Positions 25,111 to 33,621 of a stretch of DNA of 64,000 nt are shown here, piece after piece. Made by a program: the position numbers and the translations under genes. Source of the stretch: Polaromonas sp. (GTDB lineage: Bacteria; Pseudomonadota; Gammaproteobacteria; Burkholderiales; Burkholderiaceae_C); assembly GCF_029945685.1 (NCBI RefSeq), contig NZ_JAQSDA010000028.1, positions 310,001-374,000 on the forward strand. The letters are read 5' to 3'. Each line of letters starts with the position of its first letter. The stretch's first letter is position 1. Under the pieces are notes generated by a model. That model did not search any database. It was given only the letters and a program-made list of their open reading frames with translations, and was not told the DNA's origin.

Positions 25111-26649
25111 TCAGCGGCTGTAGGCGGTTTCGCCGTGCGACGTGATGTCCAGGCCTTCGCGCTCGTCTTCTTCGCTGACGCGCAGGCCGATGGTCAGGTC
25201 CACCACCTTGTAGGCGATGAAGGAAACCACACCGGACCAGACCACCGTGATCAACACGGCCTTGAGCTGGATCCAGACCTGCGCCACGATGGAGTAATCC
25301 GCCGCCGTCACCATGGTGGCCGTGACCCAGTCGGCCACGTAGCCGGGGCCACCCAGGCTTGGCGAGTTGAACACGCCGGTCAGCAGCGCGCCCAGGATAC
25401 CGCCGATACCGTGCACGCCGAACACGTCGAGCGAGTCGTCCGCACCCAGCATTTTCTTCAGGCCATTGACACCCCAGAGGCAGGCGAAACCAGCGATCAG
25501 GCCGATGATCAGGCCGCCACCGATGCCGACGTTACCGGCTGCCGGCGTGATTGCCACCAGACCCGCGACGGCACCGGAAGCTGCACCCAGCATCGAAGCC
25601 TTGCCGCGCATCAGCGCTTCACCGACACACCAGGCCAGCACCGCGGCTGCCGTGGCACCCAGGGTGTTGATGAAGGCCAGGGCGGCGAAGCCGTTGGCTT
25701 CCAGGGCGGAACCGGCGTTGAAACCGAACCAGCCCACCCACAGCAGGGCCGAACCCACCATGGTCAGTGTCAGGCTGTGAGGCGCCATGGCTTCCTTGCC
25801 GTACCCGATACGTTTGCCCACCATGTAGGCGCCGACCAGGCCGGCGACGGCGGCGTTGATGTGCACGACGGTACCGCCGGCGAAATCAAGCGCACCCGAC
25901 TGCCAGATGTAGCCGGCTTTGGCGGTCATCTCGTCAACGACTTCCTTGGCGGTGTAGGCATCGGGGCCCATCCAGAACCAGACCATGTGGGCCATCGGTG
26001 CGTAGCTGAAGGTGAACCAGATGACCATGAACATCAGCACGGCAGAGAACTTCATGCGTTCGGCAAAGGCGCCGACGATCAGTGCGCAGGTGATGCCGGC
26101 GAAGGTGGCCTGGAAGGCTGCGAAGATGATTTCGGGAATCACAACGCCTTTGCTGAAGGTTGCCGCGTTGGCAAACGTGCCGGCGGCGTTGTCCCAGACA
26201 CCCTTCATGAACAGCCGGTCAAAGCCCCCGAAGAAGGCATTGCCCTCGGTGAAAGCCAGGCTGTAGCCGTAGATGAACCACAGCACCACGATCATCGAGA
26301 AGGTGACCATGACCTGCATCAGCACCGACAGCATGTTCTTGCTGCGGACCAGGCCGCCGTAGAACAGCGCCAGGCCGGGGATGGTCATCAGGATCACCAG
26401 CATGGTCGAGACCATCATCCAGGCGGTATCGCCCTTGTTGGGCACGGCAACAGGCGCCGCCGGTGCAGCCGGCGCGGCCGGTGCCGCAGCTGCCGGTGCA
26501 GCCATCTCGGCGGGTGCAGCAGCGGGAGCGGCCGCCGGGGCAGCGGCTTCGGACGCCGCAGGGGCAGCCGCCGGTGCCTGTGCCAGCACGGCAGCACCGG
26601 AAGTCAGCAGGCTCAGTCCCAGAGCCAGGGAGGCAAGTAGTTTTTTCAT
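25111..26649 (-). CDS. amtB: Ammonium transporter with signal peptide and long Ala/Pro-rich linker
   Basis: A 512-residue Amt-family ammonium channel. A signal-peptide-like start (MKKLLASLALGLSLLTSGAAVLA) is followed by about 45 residues of almost pure alanine and proline (about 24-72) before the first helix (WMMVSTMLVILMTIPGLALF). Channel features are seen, including FAERMKFS, DFAGGTVVHINAAVAGLVGA (with a pore histidine) and DVFGVHGIGG (with the second pore histidine). About eleven further hydrophobic segments are present. It follows glnK by 28 bases, so the PII protein can gate it. The Ala/Pro stretch is longer than in E. coli AmtB. Confidence 0.95.
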   Translation of the reverse strand: MKKLLASLALGLSLLTSGAAVLAQAPAAAPAASEAAAPAAAPAAAPAEMAAPAAAAPAAPAAPAAPVAVPNKGDTAWMMVSTMLVILMTIPGLALFYGGLVRSKNMLSVLMQVMVTFSMIVVLWFIYGYSLAFTEGNAFFGGFDRLFMKGVWDNAAGTFANAATFSKGVVIPEIIFAAFQATFAGITCALIVGAFAERMKFSAVLMFMVIWFTFSYAPMAHMVWFWMGPDAYTAKEVVDEMTAKAGYIWQSGALDFAGGTVVHINAAVAGLVGAYMVGKRIGYGKEAMAPHSLTLTMVGSALLWVGWFGFNAGSALEANGFAALAFINTLGATAAAVLAWCVGEALMRGKASMLGAASGAVAGLVAITPAAGNVGIGGGLIIGLIAGFACLWGVNGLKKMLGADDSLDVFGVHGIGGILGALLTGVFNSPSLGGPGYVADWVTATMVTAADYSIVAQVWIQLKAVLITVVWSGVVSFIAYKVVDLTIGLRVSEEDEREGLDITSHGETAYSR

Positions 26650-26677
26650 GTCTATTTCTCTTTTTTGGGGTTGAGGC

Positions 26678-27016
26678 TTAGAGCGCTTCCTTGCCGGTTT
26701 CGCCGGTGCGGATACGCACCACCTGCTCGAGGTTGTAGACGAAGACCTTGCCGTCGCCGATCTTGCCGGTGCGGGCTGCGCCCTCGACCGCTTCGATGAC
26801 GCGGTCCACCAGCTCGTCGGACACCGCGGCCTCGATCTTGACCTTGGGCAGGAAGTCCACCACGTATTCGGCGCCGCGGTACAGCTCCGTGTGGCCTTTC
26901 TGGCGGCCGAAGCCCTTGACTTCGGTGACGGTGATGCCCTGCACACCAATACCGGACAGCGCCTCGCGCACTTCGTCCAGCTTGAACGGTTTGATAATGG
27001 CCGTTACGAGTTTCAT
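26678..27016 (-). CDS. glnK: Nitrogen regulatory protein PII
   Basis: A 112-residue PII signal protein that senses 2-oxoglutarate, ATP/ADP and glutamine. The T-loop carries the uridylylated tyrosine in YRGAEYVVDF (Tyr51); the B-loop TGKIGDGKVFV (about 83-93) binds nucleotide. Length is the standard 112. Pairing with amtB is the widespread arrangement in which GlnK blocks the channel when nitrogen is plentiful. GAGAACTC with an AAGGAGA ribosome binding site precedes the ATG. Chosen as glnK rather than glnB because of its amtB neighbour. Confidence 0.95.
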   Translation of the reverse strand: MKLVTAIIKPFKLDEVREALSGIGVQGITVTEVKGFGRQKGHTELYRGAEYVVDFLPKVKIEAAVSDELVDRVIEAVEGAARTGKIGDGKVFVYNLEQVVRIRTGETGKEAL

Positions 27017-27053
27017 GAGTTCTCCTTTGCCTCAGCTTCTAGGCTGTGTTATT

Positions 27054-27821
27054 TCAGAAACTTTTCTTGACGGACAGGACCAGGCCATCCTTGGCAAGGT
27101 CACGGGTGCCCGAGCCAGGCAGGGTGTAGGGACCGCCCAGGCCGTTGGTGCCGACCACTGCCAGGCTCACCACCAGGCCGTCGATGTCCTTGTTGACGGC
27201 GACCGAGTAGTCCGTGTAGGAGTTGCCATTCTTGATTTTCTGCGCACCGACGTGCGGCACGATGGACCAGCCGGAGCCCAGGTCAAAGTTGGCGCTGAGG
27301 TCGAGGTAGCCGCTGTTCTTGCTGTTGGCCGTGCCAAACAGGTTGGTCGTGGCGTGCGAGTATTTGGCCGTGACGATGCCGAAGGTGAGGGCGCCGTACA
27401 GCTCGAAGGTGTTGGGGTTGACAAACCCGGCGACCTTTTTCAGGTTGTTGCCGGCATACCAGTAGTACAAACCGCCAACGTCGTAGCCCACACCTTCGGC
27501 GAGGGAGCCCTTGTAGCCGCCGTAGAAATCGATTTCAACCGGACCCTTGGCCGTCGCGGGGGGGGTTGGCGAATCCTTGATCCACTTGATGCTCGAAGCC
27601 CAGGTACCCAGGTAAAAGCCGCTGGTGTGCGAGTAGTCGATGCCGCCATTGATCGCCGGCTTCTTGCCGGTCTGGGAAATCCCGCGGTAGCGGTAATCGG
27701 TGGTGGCACCGATGTTGTAGGACAGGGTGGACTCCGGCGCAGGGGCTGCGGTCTGGGCATAGGCCGAACCAGCAAGGGCAAGTACCATCACCAGCATTGA
27801 TTTTTTGGCGGCTGATTTCAT
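27054..27821 (-). CDS. TorF family putative outer-membrane porin
   Basis: A 255-residue exported protein with a signal peptide (MKSAAKKSMLVMVLALAGSAYA) and a pattern of alternating beta strands ending in a C-terminal phenylalanine (KDGLVLSVKKSF), as expected for an outer-membrane beta-barrel. The segment YNIGATTDYRYRGISQTGKKPAINGGIDY is diagnostic of this putative porin family. The ATG at 27821 was chosen because GGAG stands six bases before it; a further ATG four codons upstream exists. It is the first gene of an operon with glnK and amtB, behind a sigma-54 promoter, so passage of ammonium or another nitrogen source across the outer membrane is a reasonable inference. Confidence 0.85.
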   Translation of the reverse strand: MKSAAKKSMLVMVLALAGSAYAQTAAPAPESTLSYNIGATTDYRYRGISQTGKKPAINGGIDYSHTSGFYLGTWASSIKWIKDSPTPPATAKGPVEIDFYGGYKGSLAEGVGYDVGGLYYWYAGNNLKKVAGFVNPNTFELYGALTFGIVTAKYSHATTNLFGTANSKNSGYLDLSANFDLGSGWSIVPHVGAQKIKNGNSYTDYSVAVNKDIDGLVVSLAVVGTNGLGGPYTLPGSGTRDLAKDGLVLSVKKSF

Positions 27822-27872
27822 CGAGAGCTCCATGGATAGTTAAAGAAGGGAATGTGACGCGTTGAACACTTA

Positions 27873-27887
27873 GCATGGAGCGTGCCA
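27873..27887 (-). promoter_or_regulatory. Sigma-54 (-24/-12) promoter for porin-glnK-amtB
   Basis: On the minus strand TGGCACG, four bases, then ATGCT. This is the exact -24 element and spacing of the RpoN consensus, with one mismatch in the -12 element (ATGC for TTGC). The start site would fall near 27861, about 40 bases before the porin ATG. Confidence 0.8.
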
Positions 27888-27965
27888 AATTTTGTAGTCC
27901 GCAAGCGCCTTCGTCGGCGTCAGCAAGGACTGACGCGTTGACTTGAACTGGCACAAATACAAGAT

Positions 27966-27984
27966 GCGCACCTAATAAGTGCGT
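27966..27984 (-). promoter_or_regulatory. NtrC-type activator site
   Basis: GCAC, seven bases, GTGC (plus-strand TGCGCACCTAATAAGTGCG) matches the NtrC dyad and its spacing. It is centred about 114 bases upstream of the predicted sigma-54 start. A weaker second half-site, GGTGCA, lies near 28003. Confidence 0.7.
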
Positions 27985-28026
27985 TGATGTCTGATCGCTT
28001 TTGGTGCATGAGGGAGAAATCGACAA

Positions 28027-29562
28027 ATGAGCTTATCTTTAGTGCAGAGCCGTGCCTTGTTGGGCATGCAGGCGCACCCGGTCTGCGTCGAAGTGCACCT
28101 GGCCAACGGCTTGCCAAGCTTCACGCTGGTGGGCCTGGCCGAAACTGAGGTCAAGGAAGCCCGTGAGCGGGTGAGGTCTGCCATCCAGAACACCGGCCTG
28201 GAGTTTCCCGGCAACAAACGCATCACTGTGAACCTGGCCCCAGCCGACCTGCCCAAGGACTCCGGTCGCTTCGATTTGCCAATTGCACTGGGCATTCTGG
28301 CGGCCAGCGGCCAGATCGACACCGCCAAACTCGCTGGCTACGAGTTCGCCGGTGAGTTGTCGCTGGGCGGGGAATTGCGCCCCATACGCGGCGCCCTGGC
28401 CATGAGCCTGGCCCTGCCGGGACGGGACGACAGCCAGTCCCGACCCCGGCTGGTGCTGCCGGCCGGCAGCGCCGAGGAGGCCGCGCTGGTGCCGGATGCC
28501 GAGGTCTACCGGGCGCACCACCTGCTCGACGTGGTCAGGCAGTTTCTGCCGGGCGACATGGTTCCTGAGGACACGGGCGGCTGGGTCCGGCTCCAGCCCA
28601 GCGCCCCGCGGGACGCCACCCCCTACCCGGACCTGTCCGACGTCAAGGGCCAGGCGGCGGCCAAGCGCGCACTTGAGATTGCCGCCGCTGGCGGCCACAG
28701 CCTGCTGATGGTGGGCGCGCCGGGTTCGGGCAAGTCCATGTTGGCCCAGCGTTTTGCCGGCCTGCTGCCGGCCATGAGCACAGCCGAGGCGCTCGAAAGC
28801 GCGGCCGTCGCCTCGCTGGGTGGCCGCTTCTCGCTGGACAACTGGGCGGTCCGGCCCACCGCCGCGCCGCATCACACCGCCAGCGCTGTGGCCCTGGTCG
28901 GTGGCGGCTCGCCGCCGCGACCCGGTGAAATTTCACTGGCGCACCACGGCGTTTTGTTCCTCGACGAGCTCCCGGAGTTTCCCCGAGCCGCTCTGGAAGC
29001 CCTGCGCGAGCCACTGGAGTCGGGCACCATCACGATCTCGCGGGCCGCCCAACGCGCCGAGTTCCCGGCGCGTTTCCAGCTGATTGCCGCCATGAACCCC
29101 TGCCCCTGCGGCTACCTGGGCTCCAGCCTGCGCGCCTGCCGCTGCTCGCCGGACCAGGTTTCGCGCTACCAGGGCAAACTCAGCGGCCCGCTGCTGGACC
29201 GGATTGACCTGCATGTGGAAGTGGGAGCACTGGCCGCCGAGGAATTGCTGGGCGCCGCACCCGGCGAAAGCACGGCCAGCATCCGGCAACGGGTGGTTGC
29301 GGCGCGGGAACGCGCGACGGCGCGCCAGGGCAGCAGCAACCAGACCTTGCAGGGCAAAGCCATTGATGCGCAATGCCGGCTCGACGATGCCGCAGCAAAA
29401 TTCCTGAACACGGCGGCGACCCGCCTGGGCTGGTCGGGCCGCAGCATTCACCGCTGCCTGAAAGTGGCACGCACGATTGCCGACCTCGCCGGTGCGCAGG
29501 CCGTGCAGATCACGCATGTGGCCGAGGCGGTGCAGTACCGGCGGGCGCTCAAACCAAATTAA
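28027..29562 (+). CDS. YifB family Mg-chelatase-like AAA ATPase (ComM)
   Basis: A 511-residue protein with an N-terminal Lon-protease-like S5 fold (residues about 1-165), a AAA domain with Walker A VGAPGSGKS (229-237) and Walker B VLFLDELPEF, and a C-terminal Mg-chelatase region containing the zinc-like cysteines of NPCPCGYLGS and ACRCSP. The family includes ComM, a branch-migration helicase that extends recombination during natural transformation; dprA is also in this window at 44537. GGGAG precedes the ATG. The stop is followed after five bases by family A copy A6. Confidence 0.92.
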   Translation: MSLSLVQSRALLGMQAHPVCVEVHLANGLPSFTLVGLAETEVKEARERVRSAIQNTGLEFPGNKRITVNLAPADLPKDSGRFDLPIALGILAASGQIDTAKLAGYEFAGELSLGGELRPIRGALAMSLALPGRDDSQSRPRLVLPAGSAEEAALVPDAEVYRAHHLLDVVRQFLPGDMVPEDTGGWVRLQPSAPRDATPYPDLSDVKGQAAAKRALEIAAAGGHSLLMVGAPGSGKSMLAQRFAGLLPAMSTAEALESAAVASLGGRFSLDNWAVRPTAAPHHTASAVALVGGGSPPRPGEISLAHHGVLFLDELPEFPRAALEALREPLESGTITISRAAQRAEFPARFQLIAAMNPCPCGYLGSSLRACRCSPDQVSRYQGKLSGPLLDRIDLHVEVGALAAEELLGAAPGESTASIRQRVVAARERATARQGSSNQTLQGKAIDAQCRLDDAAAKFLNTAATRLGWSGRSIHRCLKVARTIADLAGAQAVQITHVAEAVQYRRALKPN

Positions 29563-29566
29563 GAAC

Positions 29567-29665
29567 CACGGTCGCTCACTGCGTGTAGCGTCCTGCCCTT
29601 GAGGGGCCGCTGCGCCTGCGGCCCGGCAAAGCTGGTCCGCGGCCCCTGCTTGAGGGGAGCGCCTC
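29567..29665 (+). repeat. Family A repeat, copy A6
   Basis: It begins AACCACGGTCGCTCACTGCG just past the YifB stop, continues TAGCGTCCTGCCC, then the GCCTGCGGCCCGGCAAAGC-type hairpin, and ends with CGGCCCCTGCTTGA. Same strand as yifB. It sits between the convergent yifB and metH genes and may act as a terminator. Confidence 0.8.
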
Positions 29666-29673
29666 CCAGCCGT

Positions 29674-32481
29674 TCAAAGGTTCGGGGCCAGCAGCCGCTG
29701 CAGGTCTTCGGCCTTTTCGCCACGACGCTTCGCCAGATCCTGCAGCTGGTCGTCGCCGATCTTGCCGACACTGAAGTACACGCTTTGTGGGTGGCTCAGG
29801 TAAAAGCCGCTGACGCTGGCGGCCGGCGTCATGGCCATGCTCTCGGTCAGCGCCATGCCGATGTCGCCCGCCTGCAGCAGCTCGAACATGTCCTTCTTGA
29901 CGCTGTGGTCCGGACAGGCCGGGTAGCCGGGCGCCGGGCGTATGCCCTGGTACTTCTCGGCAATCATCTCCTCGGCGCTCAGCGTTTCGGCGGCGGCGTA
30001 ACCCCACAAATCCTCGCGCACCCGTTTGTGCAGGGCCTCGGCAAAAGCCTCGGCCAGCCGGTCGGCCAGCGACTTGAGCATGATGGAGGAGTAGTCGTCG
30101 TGGTCATCGTTGAAGTACTTTTCCTTCTTCTCGGCGCCCAGGCCAGCCGTCACGGCAAACAGGCCGATGTAGTCAGGCAGCATGAAGGTGTTGTGGCCCT
30201 CGGCGCCTGCGTGTCCGGCGCGCACGGCCTTGGTTTCCGCCGACAGCACTTTCGGCGCCACAAAATCGGCCAGGCAGCGGCTGGGCCGCATCACGCCGTC
30301 GAGCGCGGTTTTCTCGGCCTGCTGGCGCAGGCCGTACCAGGTCATGGCCACCTCGCTGCGCGTCTCATCCGTGTAGATCTCGATGTCGTCGCCGACGCTG
30401 TTCGCCGGATACAAGCCGATGACACCGCTGGCCGTGAGCCAGCGGCCCTCGATCAGGCGCTTGAGCATGCGTTGCGCATCGGCATACACACGCACGGCCT
30501 CGGTGCCCACTACCTCGTCTTTCAGGATGGCCGGAAAAGGGCCTGCCAGGTCCCAGGTCTGGAAGAAAGGGCCCCAGTCGATGTAGTTAGCCAGTTCGGC
30601 CAGATCGAAATTCTTGAAGACGCGACGGCCAATGAATTTCGGTGTGGGCGGCGTGTAGTGGGCCCAGTCAATCGGCGTTGCATTGGCGCGGGCCTTGGCC
30701 AGCGGCCACATCGGTGTCTGCTTCTTGTTGGCGTGCTGGGTGCGCACCTTGTCATAGTCGGCATTGAGCTCGGCGATGTATTTGGCCGCCTGGTCGGAGA
30801 GCAGGCTTTGCGCCACGCTGACACTGCGCGACGCGTCGGGCACATACACCACCGGGCCTTCGTAATGGGGCGAAATTTTCACTGCCGTATGCACCCGGCT
30901 GGTGGTGGCGCCGCCAATCATCAGCGGGATTTTCCTGATGCGGAAGTGGTCGTCCTTCTGCATCTCACCGGCCACGTACTGCATTTCTTCCAGGCTGGGC
31001 GTGATCAGGCCCGACAGGCCCACAATGTCTGCACCCTCGACCTTGGCGCGCGCCAGGATCTCGTGGCAAGGCACCATCACACCCATGTTGACCACGTCGA
31101 AGTTGTTGCACTGAAGCACGACGGTGACGATGTTCTTGCCGATGTCGTGCACATCGCCCTTGACAGTGGCGATGATGATCTTGCCCTTGGTCTTGACGTC
31201 GCCGCCGGCGGCCTCCAACAGGAGCTTTTCCGCTTCGATATAAGGCAGCAGATGGGCCACGGCCTGCTTCATCACACGCGCGCTTTTCACCACCTGCGGC
31301 AAAAACATCTTGCCCTGGCCGAACAGGTCACCGACCACGTTCATGCCGTCCATCAGCGGGCCCTCGATCACATGCAACGGACGCCCGCCCTCAGCCTTGA
31401 TCGCCTGCCAGACCTCTTCGGTATCCGTCACGATGTGTTCGTTCATGCCGTGCACCAGCGCGTGCGACAGGCGCTGGCGTACAGGCAAGGCGCGCCATTC
31501 GTTTTTCTTGCTGTCGTCCTTGGCGCCGCTTTTCGCGGTTTCGGCCACTTCAATCAGGCGCTCACTCGGTGACACTTCTGGCTCGCCCGGCTTGTAGACC
31601 GGGCTGCGATTGAGAACCACGTCTTCAACGCGTTCACGCAGCGTCGGCTCGAGGTCGTCGTAGACGCCGACCATGCCGGCGTTGACGATGCCCATGTCCA
31701 TGCCGGCCTGGATCGCGTGGTACAGAAACACGGTGTGGATGGCTTCGCGTACCGGGTCGTTGCCGCGAAAGCTGAAGGACACGTTGGACACGCCGCCGGA
31801 CACCTTCGCGCCGGGCAGGTTCTGTTTGATCCAGCGCGTGGCGTTGATGAAATCCACCGCGTAGTTGTTGTGCTCCTCGATGCCGGTGGCGATCGCGAAG
31901 ATGTTGGGGTCGAAGATGATGTCTTCAGGCGGGAAGTCCAGCTCGTCCACCAGCACGCGGTAAGCCCGCTCGCAGATTTCGATCTTGCGCTCATAGGTGT
32001 CGGCCTGACCCTGTTCGTCGAAAGCCATGACCACGGCGGCGGCGCCATAACGCTTGAGCAGTTTGGCCTGGTGCTTGAAGGGCTCCAGTCCCTCCTTCAT
32101 CGAGATCGAGTTGACGATGCCCTTGCCCTGGATGCAGCGCAGGCCGGCTTCGATCACGCTCCACTTGGAGCTGTCGATCATGATGGGCACCCGTGCGATG
32201 TCGGGTTCGCTGGCAATCAGATTCAGGAACCGCACCATGGCGGCCTGGCTGTCGAGCATGGCCTCATCCATGTTGATGTCGATGATCTGCGCGCCGTTTT
32301 CGACCTGCTGGCGCGCCACGACGAGCGCGGCTTCGAAATCTCCGTTGAGGATCATGCGCGCAAAGGCCTTGGAGCCCGTGACATTGGTTCGTTCACCAAT
32401 GTTGACGAACAGGCTGCCCGCGCCTATGGCGACCGGCTCCAGGCCGGACAGTTTCATGGGGGGAACCAGGATTTCGGACAT
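29674..32481 (-). CDS. metH: Cobalamin-dependent methionine synthase, folate/B12/activation chain (split MetH)
   Basis: A 935-residue chain that starts at the methyltetrahydrofolate-binding domain (NIGERTNVTGS, about 27-37) and continues through the B12 cap, the cobalamin domain with base-off histidine KGDVHDIG (His445), and the AdoMet activation domain (RPAPGYPACPDHS near residue 868). The homocysteine-binding zinc domain that opens E. coli MetH (about 350 residues) is absent, so it must be a separate protein outside the window, as is common in betaproteobacteria. It transfers methyl from folate to homocysteine. A SAH riboswitch precedes it. Confidence 0.94.
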   Translation of the reverse strand: MSEILVPPMKLSGLEPVAIGAGSLFVNIGERTNVTGSKAFARMILNGDFEAALVVARQQVENGAQIIDINMDEAMLDSQAAMVRFLNLIASEPDIARVPIMIDSSKWSVIEAGLRCIQGKGIVNSISMKEGLEPFKHQAKLLKRYGAAAVVMAFDEQGQADTYERKIEICERAYRVLVDELDFPPEDIIFDPNIFAIATGIEEHNNYAVDFINATRWIKQNLPGAKVSGGVSNVSFSFRGNDPVREAIHTVFLYHAIQAGMDMGIVNAGMVGVYDDLEPTLRERVEDVVLNRSPVYKPGEPEVSPSERLIEVAETAKSGAKDDSKKNEWRALPVRQRLSHALVHGMNEHIVTDTEEVWQAIKAEGGRPLHVIEGPLMDGMNVVGDLFGQGKMFLPQVVKSARVMKQAVAHLLPYIEAEKLLLEAAGGDVKTKGKIIIATVKGDVHDIGKNIVTVVLQCNNFDVVNMGVMVPCHEILARAKVEGADIVGLSGLITPSLEEMQYVAGEMQKDDHFRIRKIPLMIGGATTSRVHTAVKISPHYEGPVVYVPDASRSVSVAQSLLSDQAAKYIAELNADYDKVRTQHANKKQTPMWPLAKARANATPIDWAHYTPPTPKFIGRRVFKNFDLAELANYIDWGPFFQTWDLAGPFPAILKDEVVGTEAVRVYADAQRMLKRLIEGRWLTASGVIGLYPANSVGDDIEIYTDETRSEVAMTWYGLRQQAEKTALDGVMRPSRCLADFVAPKVLSAETKAVRAGHAGAEGHNTFMLPDYIGLFAVTAGLGAEKKEKYFNDDHDDYSSIMLKSLADRLAEAFAEALHKRVREDLWGYAAAETLSAEEMIAEKYQGIRPAPGYPACPDHSVKKDMFELLQAGDIGMALTESMAMTPAASVSGFYLSHPQSVYFSVGKIGDDQLQDLAKRRGEKAEDLQRLLAPNL

Positions 32482-32484
32482 TCA

Positions 32485-32508
32485 CTCACCTCTTGCATCA
32501 AAGGTGAG
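32485..32508 (-). promoter_or_regulatory. Shine-Dalgarno-sequestering hairpin of the metH leader
   Basis: CTCACCT (32508-32502) can pair with AGGTGAG (32491-32485), which contains the metH Shine-Dalgarno sequence four bases before the ATG. The first strand is also part of the riboswitch pseudoknot, so SAH binding would free the ribosome binding site. Confidence 0.75.
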
Positions 32509-32592
32509 CGCCGTTGCAAAGGCAGGCCGCGGGGGCACTGCTGTCACCCAAGCCTGACGAAACGAAGGTTTCGCTGCAACGCTCCTTGGGTT
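32502..32592 (-). promoter_or_regulatory. S-adenosylhomocysteine (SAH) riboswitch
   Basis: On the minus strand the leader reads CCCAAGGAGCGTTGCAGCG, a short stem-loop, CAGGCTTGGG, a variable loop, then GCAACGGCGCTCACC. CCCAAG pairs with CTTGGG as P1, and GAGCGTTGC pairs with GCAACGGCGCTC as the pseudoknot. These are the conserved blocks and order of the SAH riboswitch class known upstream of ahcY and metH in proteobacteria. Binding the pseudoknot removes the anti-Shine-Dalgarno strand, giving an on-switch that raises methionine synthase when SAH accumulates. Confidence 0.88.
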
Positions 32593-32627
32593 GAACGTAT
32601 TTTAGACCAAGGCGCGGGCCAGTCGGC

Positions 32628-33536
32628 TCAGGCCGTCAATCGCGTCAGCGCTTCCTGGTACTTGGCCGCAGTTTTTTCGACCACATCCTGCGGCACGCGC
32701 GGCGCGGGCGGCGTCTTGTCCCAGGGCTTGCCGTTGACCAGCGCCTGCTCCAGCCAGTCGCGCACGAACTGCTTGTCGTAGCTTGGCGGATTGGCGCCTG
32801 TGGCAAAGGCCTGCTCGTAACCTTCAATCGGCCAGTAGCGCGAGGAGTCGGGCGTCAGCACTTCGTCCATCAGGGTCAGCGTGCCGTTTTCGTCAAGACC
32901 GAACTCGAACTTGGTATCGGCAATGATGATGCCCTTGGTCAGGGCAAAGGCCGCCGCCTCCTTGTAGATGCGCAGGCTGAGGTCGCGGATCTGCGCGGCC
33001 AGTTCAGGGCCGACGGCCTTGACCACCTGCCCGTAGCTGATGTTTTCGTCATGCTCGCCCACCGCCGCCTTGGCCGCCGGTGTGAAAACCGGTTCTGGCA
33101 GCTTGCTGGCGTTTTTCAGGCCAGGCGGCAGCGGCACACCGCACACCGACTGGCTGTCCTGGTATTCCTTCCAGCCGCTGCCGGCCAGGTAGCCGCGTAC
33201 CACGGCCTCGACCGGAATCGGCTTCAGGCGCTTGACCAGCATGGAGCGGCCCGCAACCTGCGGCAACTCGGCCGGGGTCACCACGCTTTCGGGCGCGTCG
33301 CCGGTCAGGTGGTTCGGACAGATATGGCCAAGCCTGCCGAACCAGAACAGGGCCATCTGGGTGAGAAGCACGCCTTTGCCCGGAATCGGCTCGCCCATGA
33401 TGACGTCGAAGGCGCTGAGCCGGTCGCTGGCGACCATCAGCAGCCGGTCTTTGCCGACAGCGTAGTTGTCGCGCACCTTGCCGCGAGCGAGCAGGGGCAG
33501 GGAGGTCAGGGCCGAAGTGTGGAGAGCGGAGGTCAT
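32628..33536 (-). CDS. purC: Phosphoribosylaminoimidazole-succinocarboxamide synthase
   Basis: A 302-residue SAICAR synthetase joining aspartate to CAIR in purine synthesis. Family segments are LARGKVRDNY (near 17-26), ASDRLSAFDVIMGEPIPGKG (about 37-56), RGYLAGSGWKEYQ and DTKFEFGLDENG. Length matches the long (about 300-residue) proteobacterial form. The ATG at 33536 was chosen; an in-frame TTG five codons earlier is less likely. It lies downstream of fba but is separated from it by a strong terminator, so it should have its own promoter. Confidence 0.95.
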   Translation of the reverse strand: MTSALHTSALTSLPLLARGKVRDNYAVGKDRLLMVASDRLSAFDVIMGEPIPGKGVLLTQMALFWFGRLGHICPNHLTGDAPESVVTPAELPQVAGRSMLVKRLKPIPVEAVVRGYLAGSGWKEYQDSQSVCGVPLPPGLKNASKLPEPVFTPAAKAAVGEHDENISYGQVVKAVGPELAAQIRDLSLRIYKEAAAFALTKGIIIADTKFEFGLDENGTLTLMDEVLTPDSSRYWPIEGYEQAFATGANPPSYDKQFVRDWLEQALVNGKPWDKTPPAPRVPQDVVEKTAAKYQEALTRLTA

Positions 33537-33555
33537 GGGGATGCTTGCCAAAAGT

Positions 33556-33581
33556 AAAAAAGCCCGCTGCTAGCAGCGAGC
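33556..33581 (-). terminator. Terminator of fba
   Basis: On the minus strand GCTCGCTGC pairs with GCAGCGGGC, followed by six T residues. It lies 40 bases after the fba stop and before purC. Confidence 0.85.
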
Positions 33582-33621
33582 TCTGAATTATCGCCAGTTC
33601 GACACGGCGAGGATTTCCAGG

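Noticed and set aside
24679..26640. A 653-codon open frame antisense to amtB
   Set aside because: It is the mirror of a high-GC coding region; the protein is rich in His, Gln, Gly and Asp with no fold signature, and AmtB on the other strand is certain.
29674..32481. MetH as a truncated pseudogene because the homocysteine-binding domain is missing
   Set aside because: The chain starts cleanly at the folate domain with a riboswitch and ribosome binding site, consistent with the naturally split MetH of betaproteobacteria.
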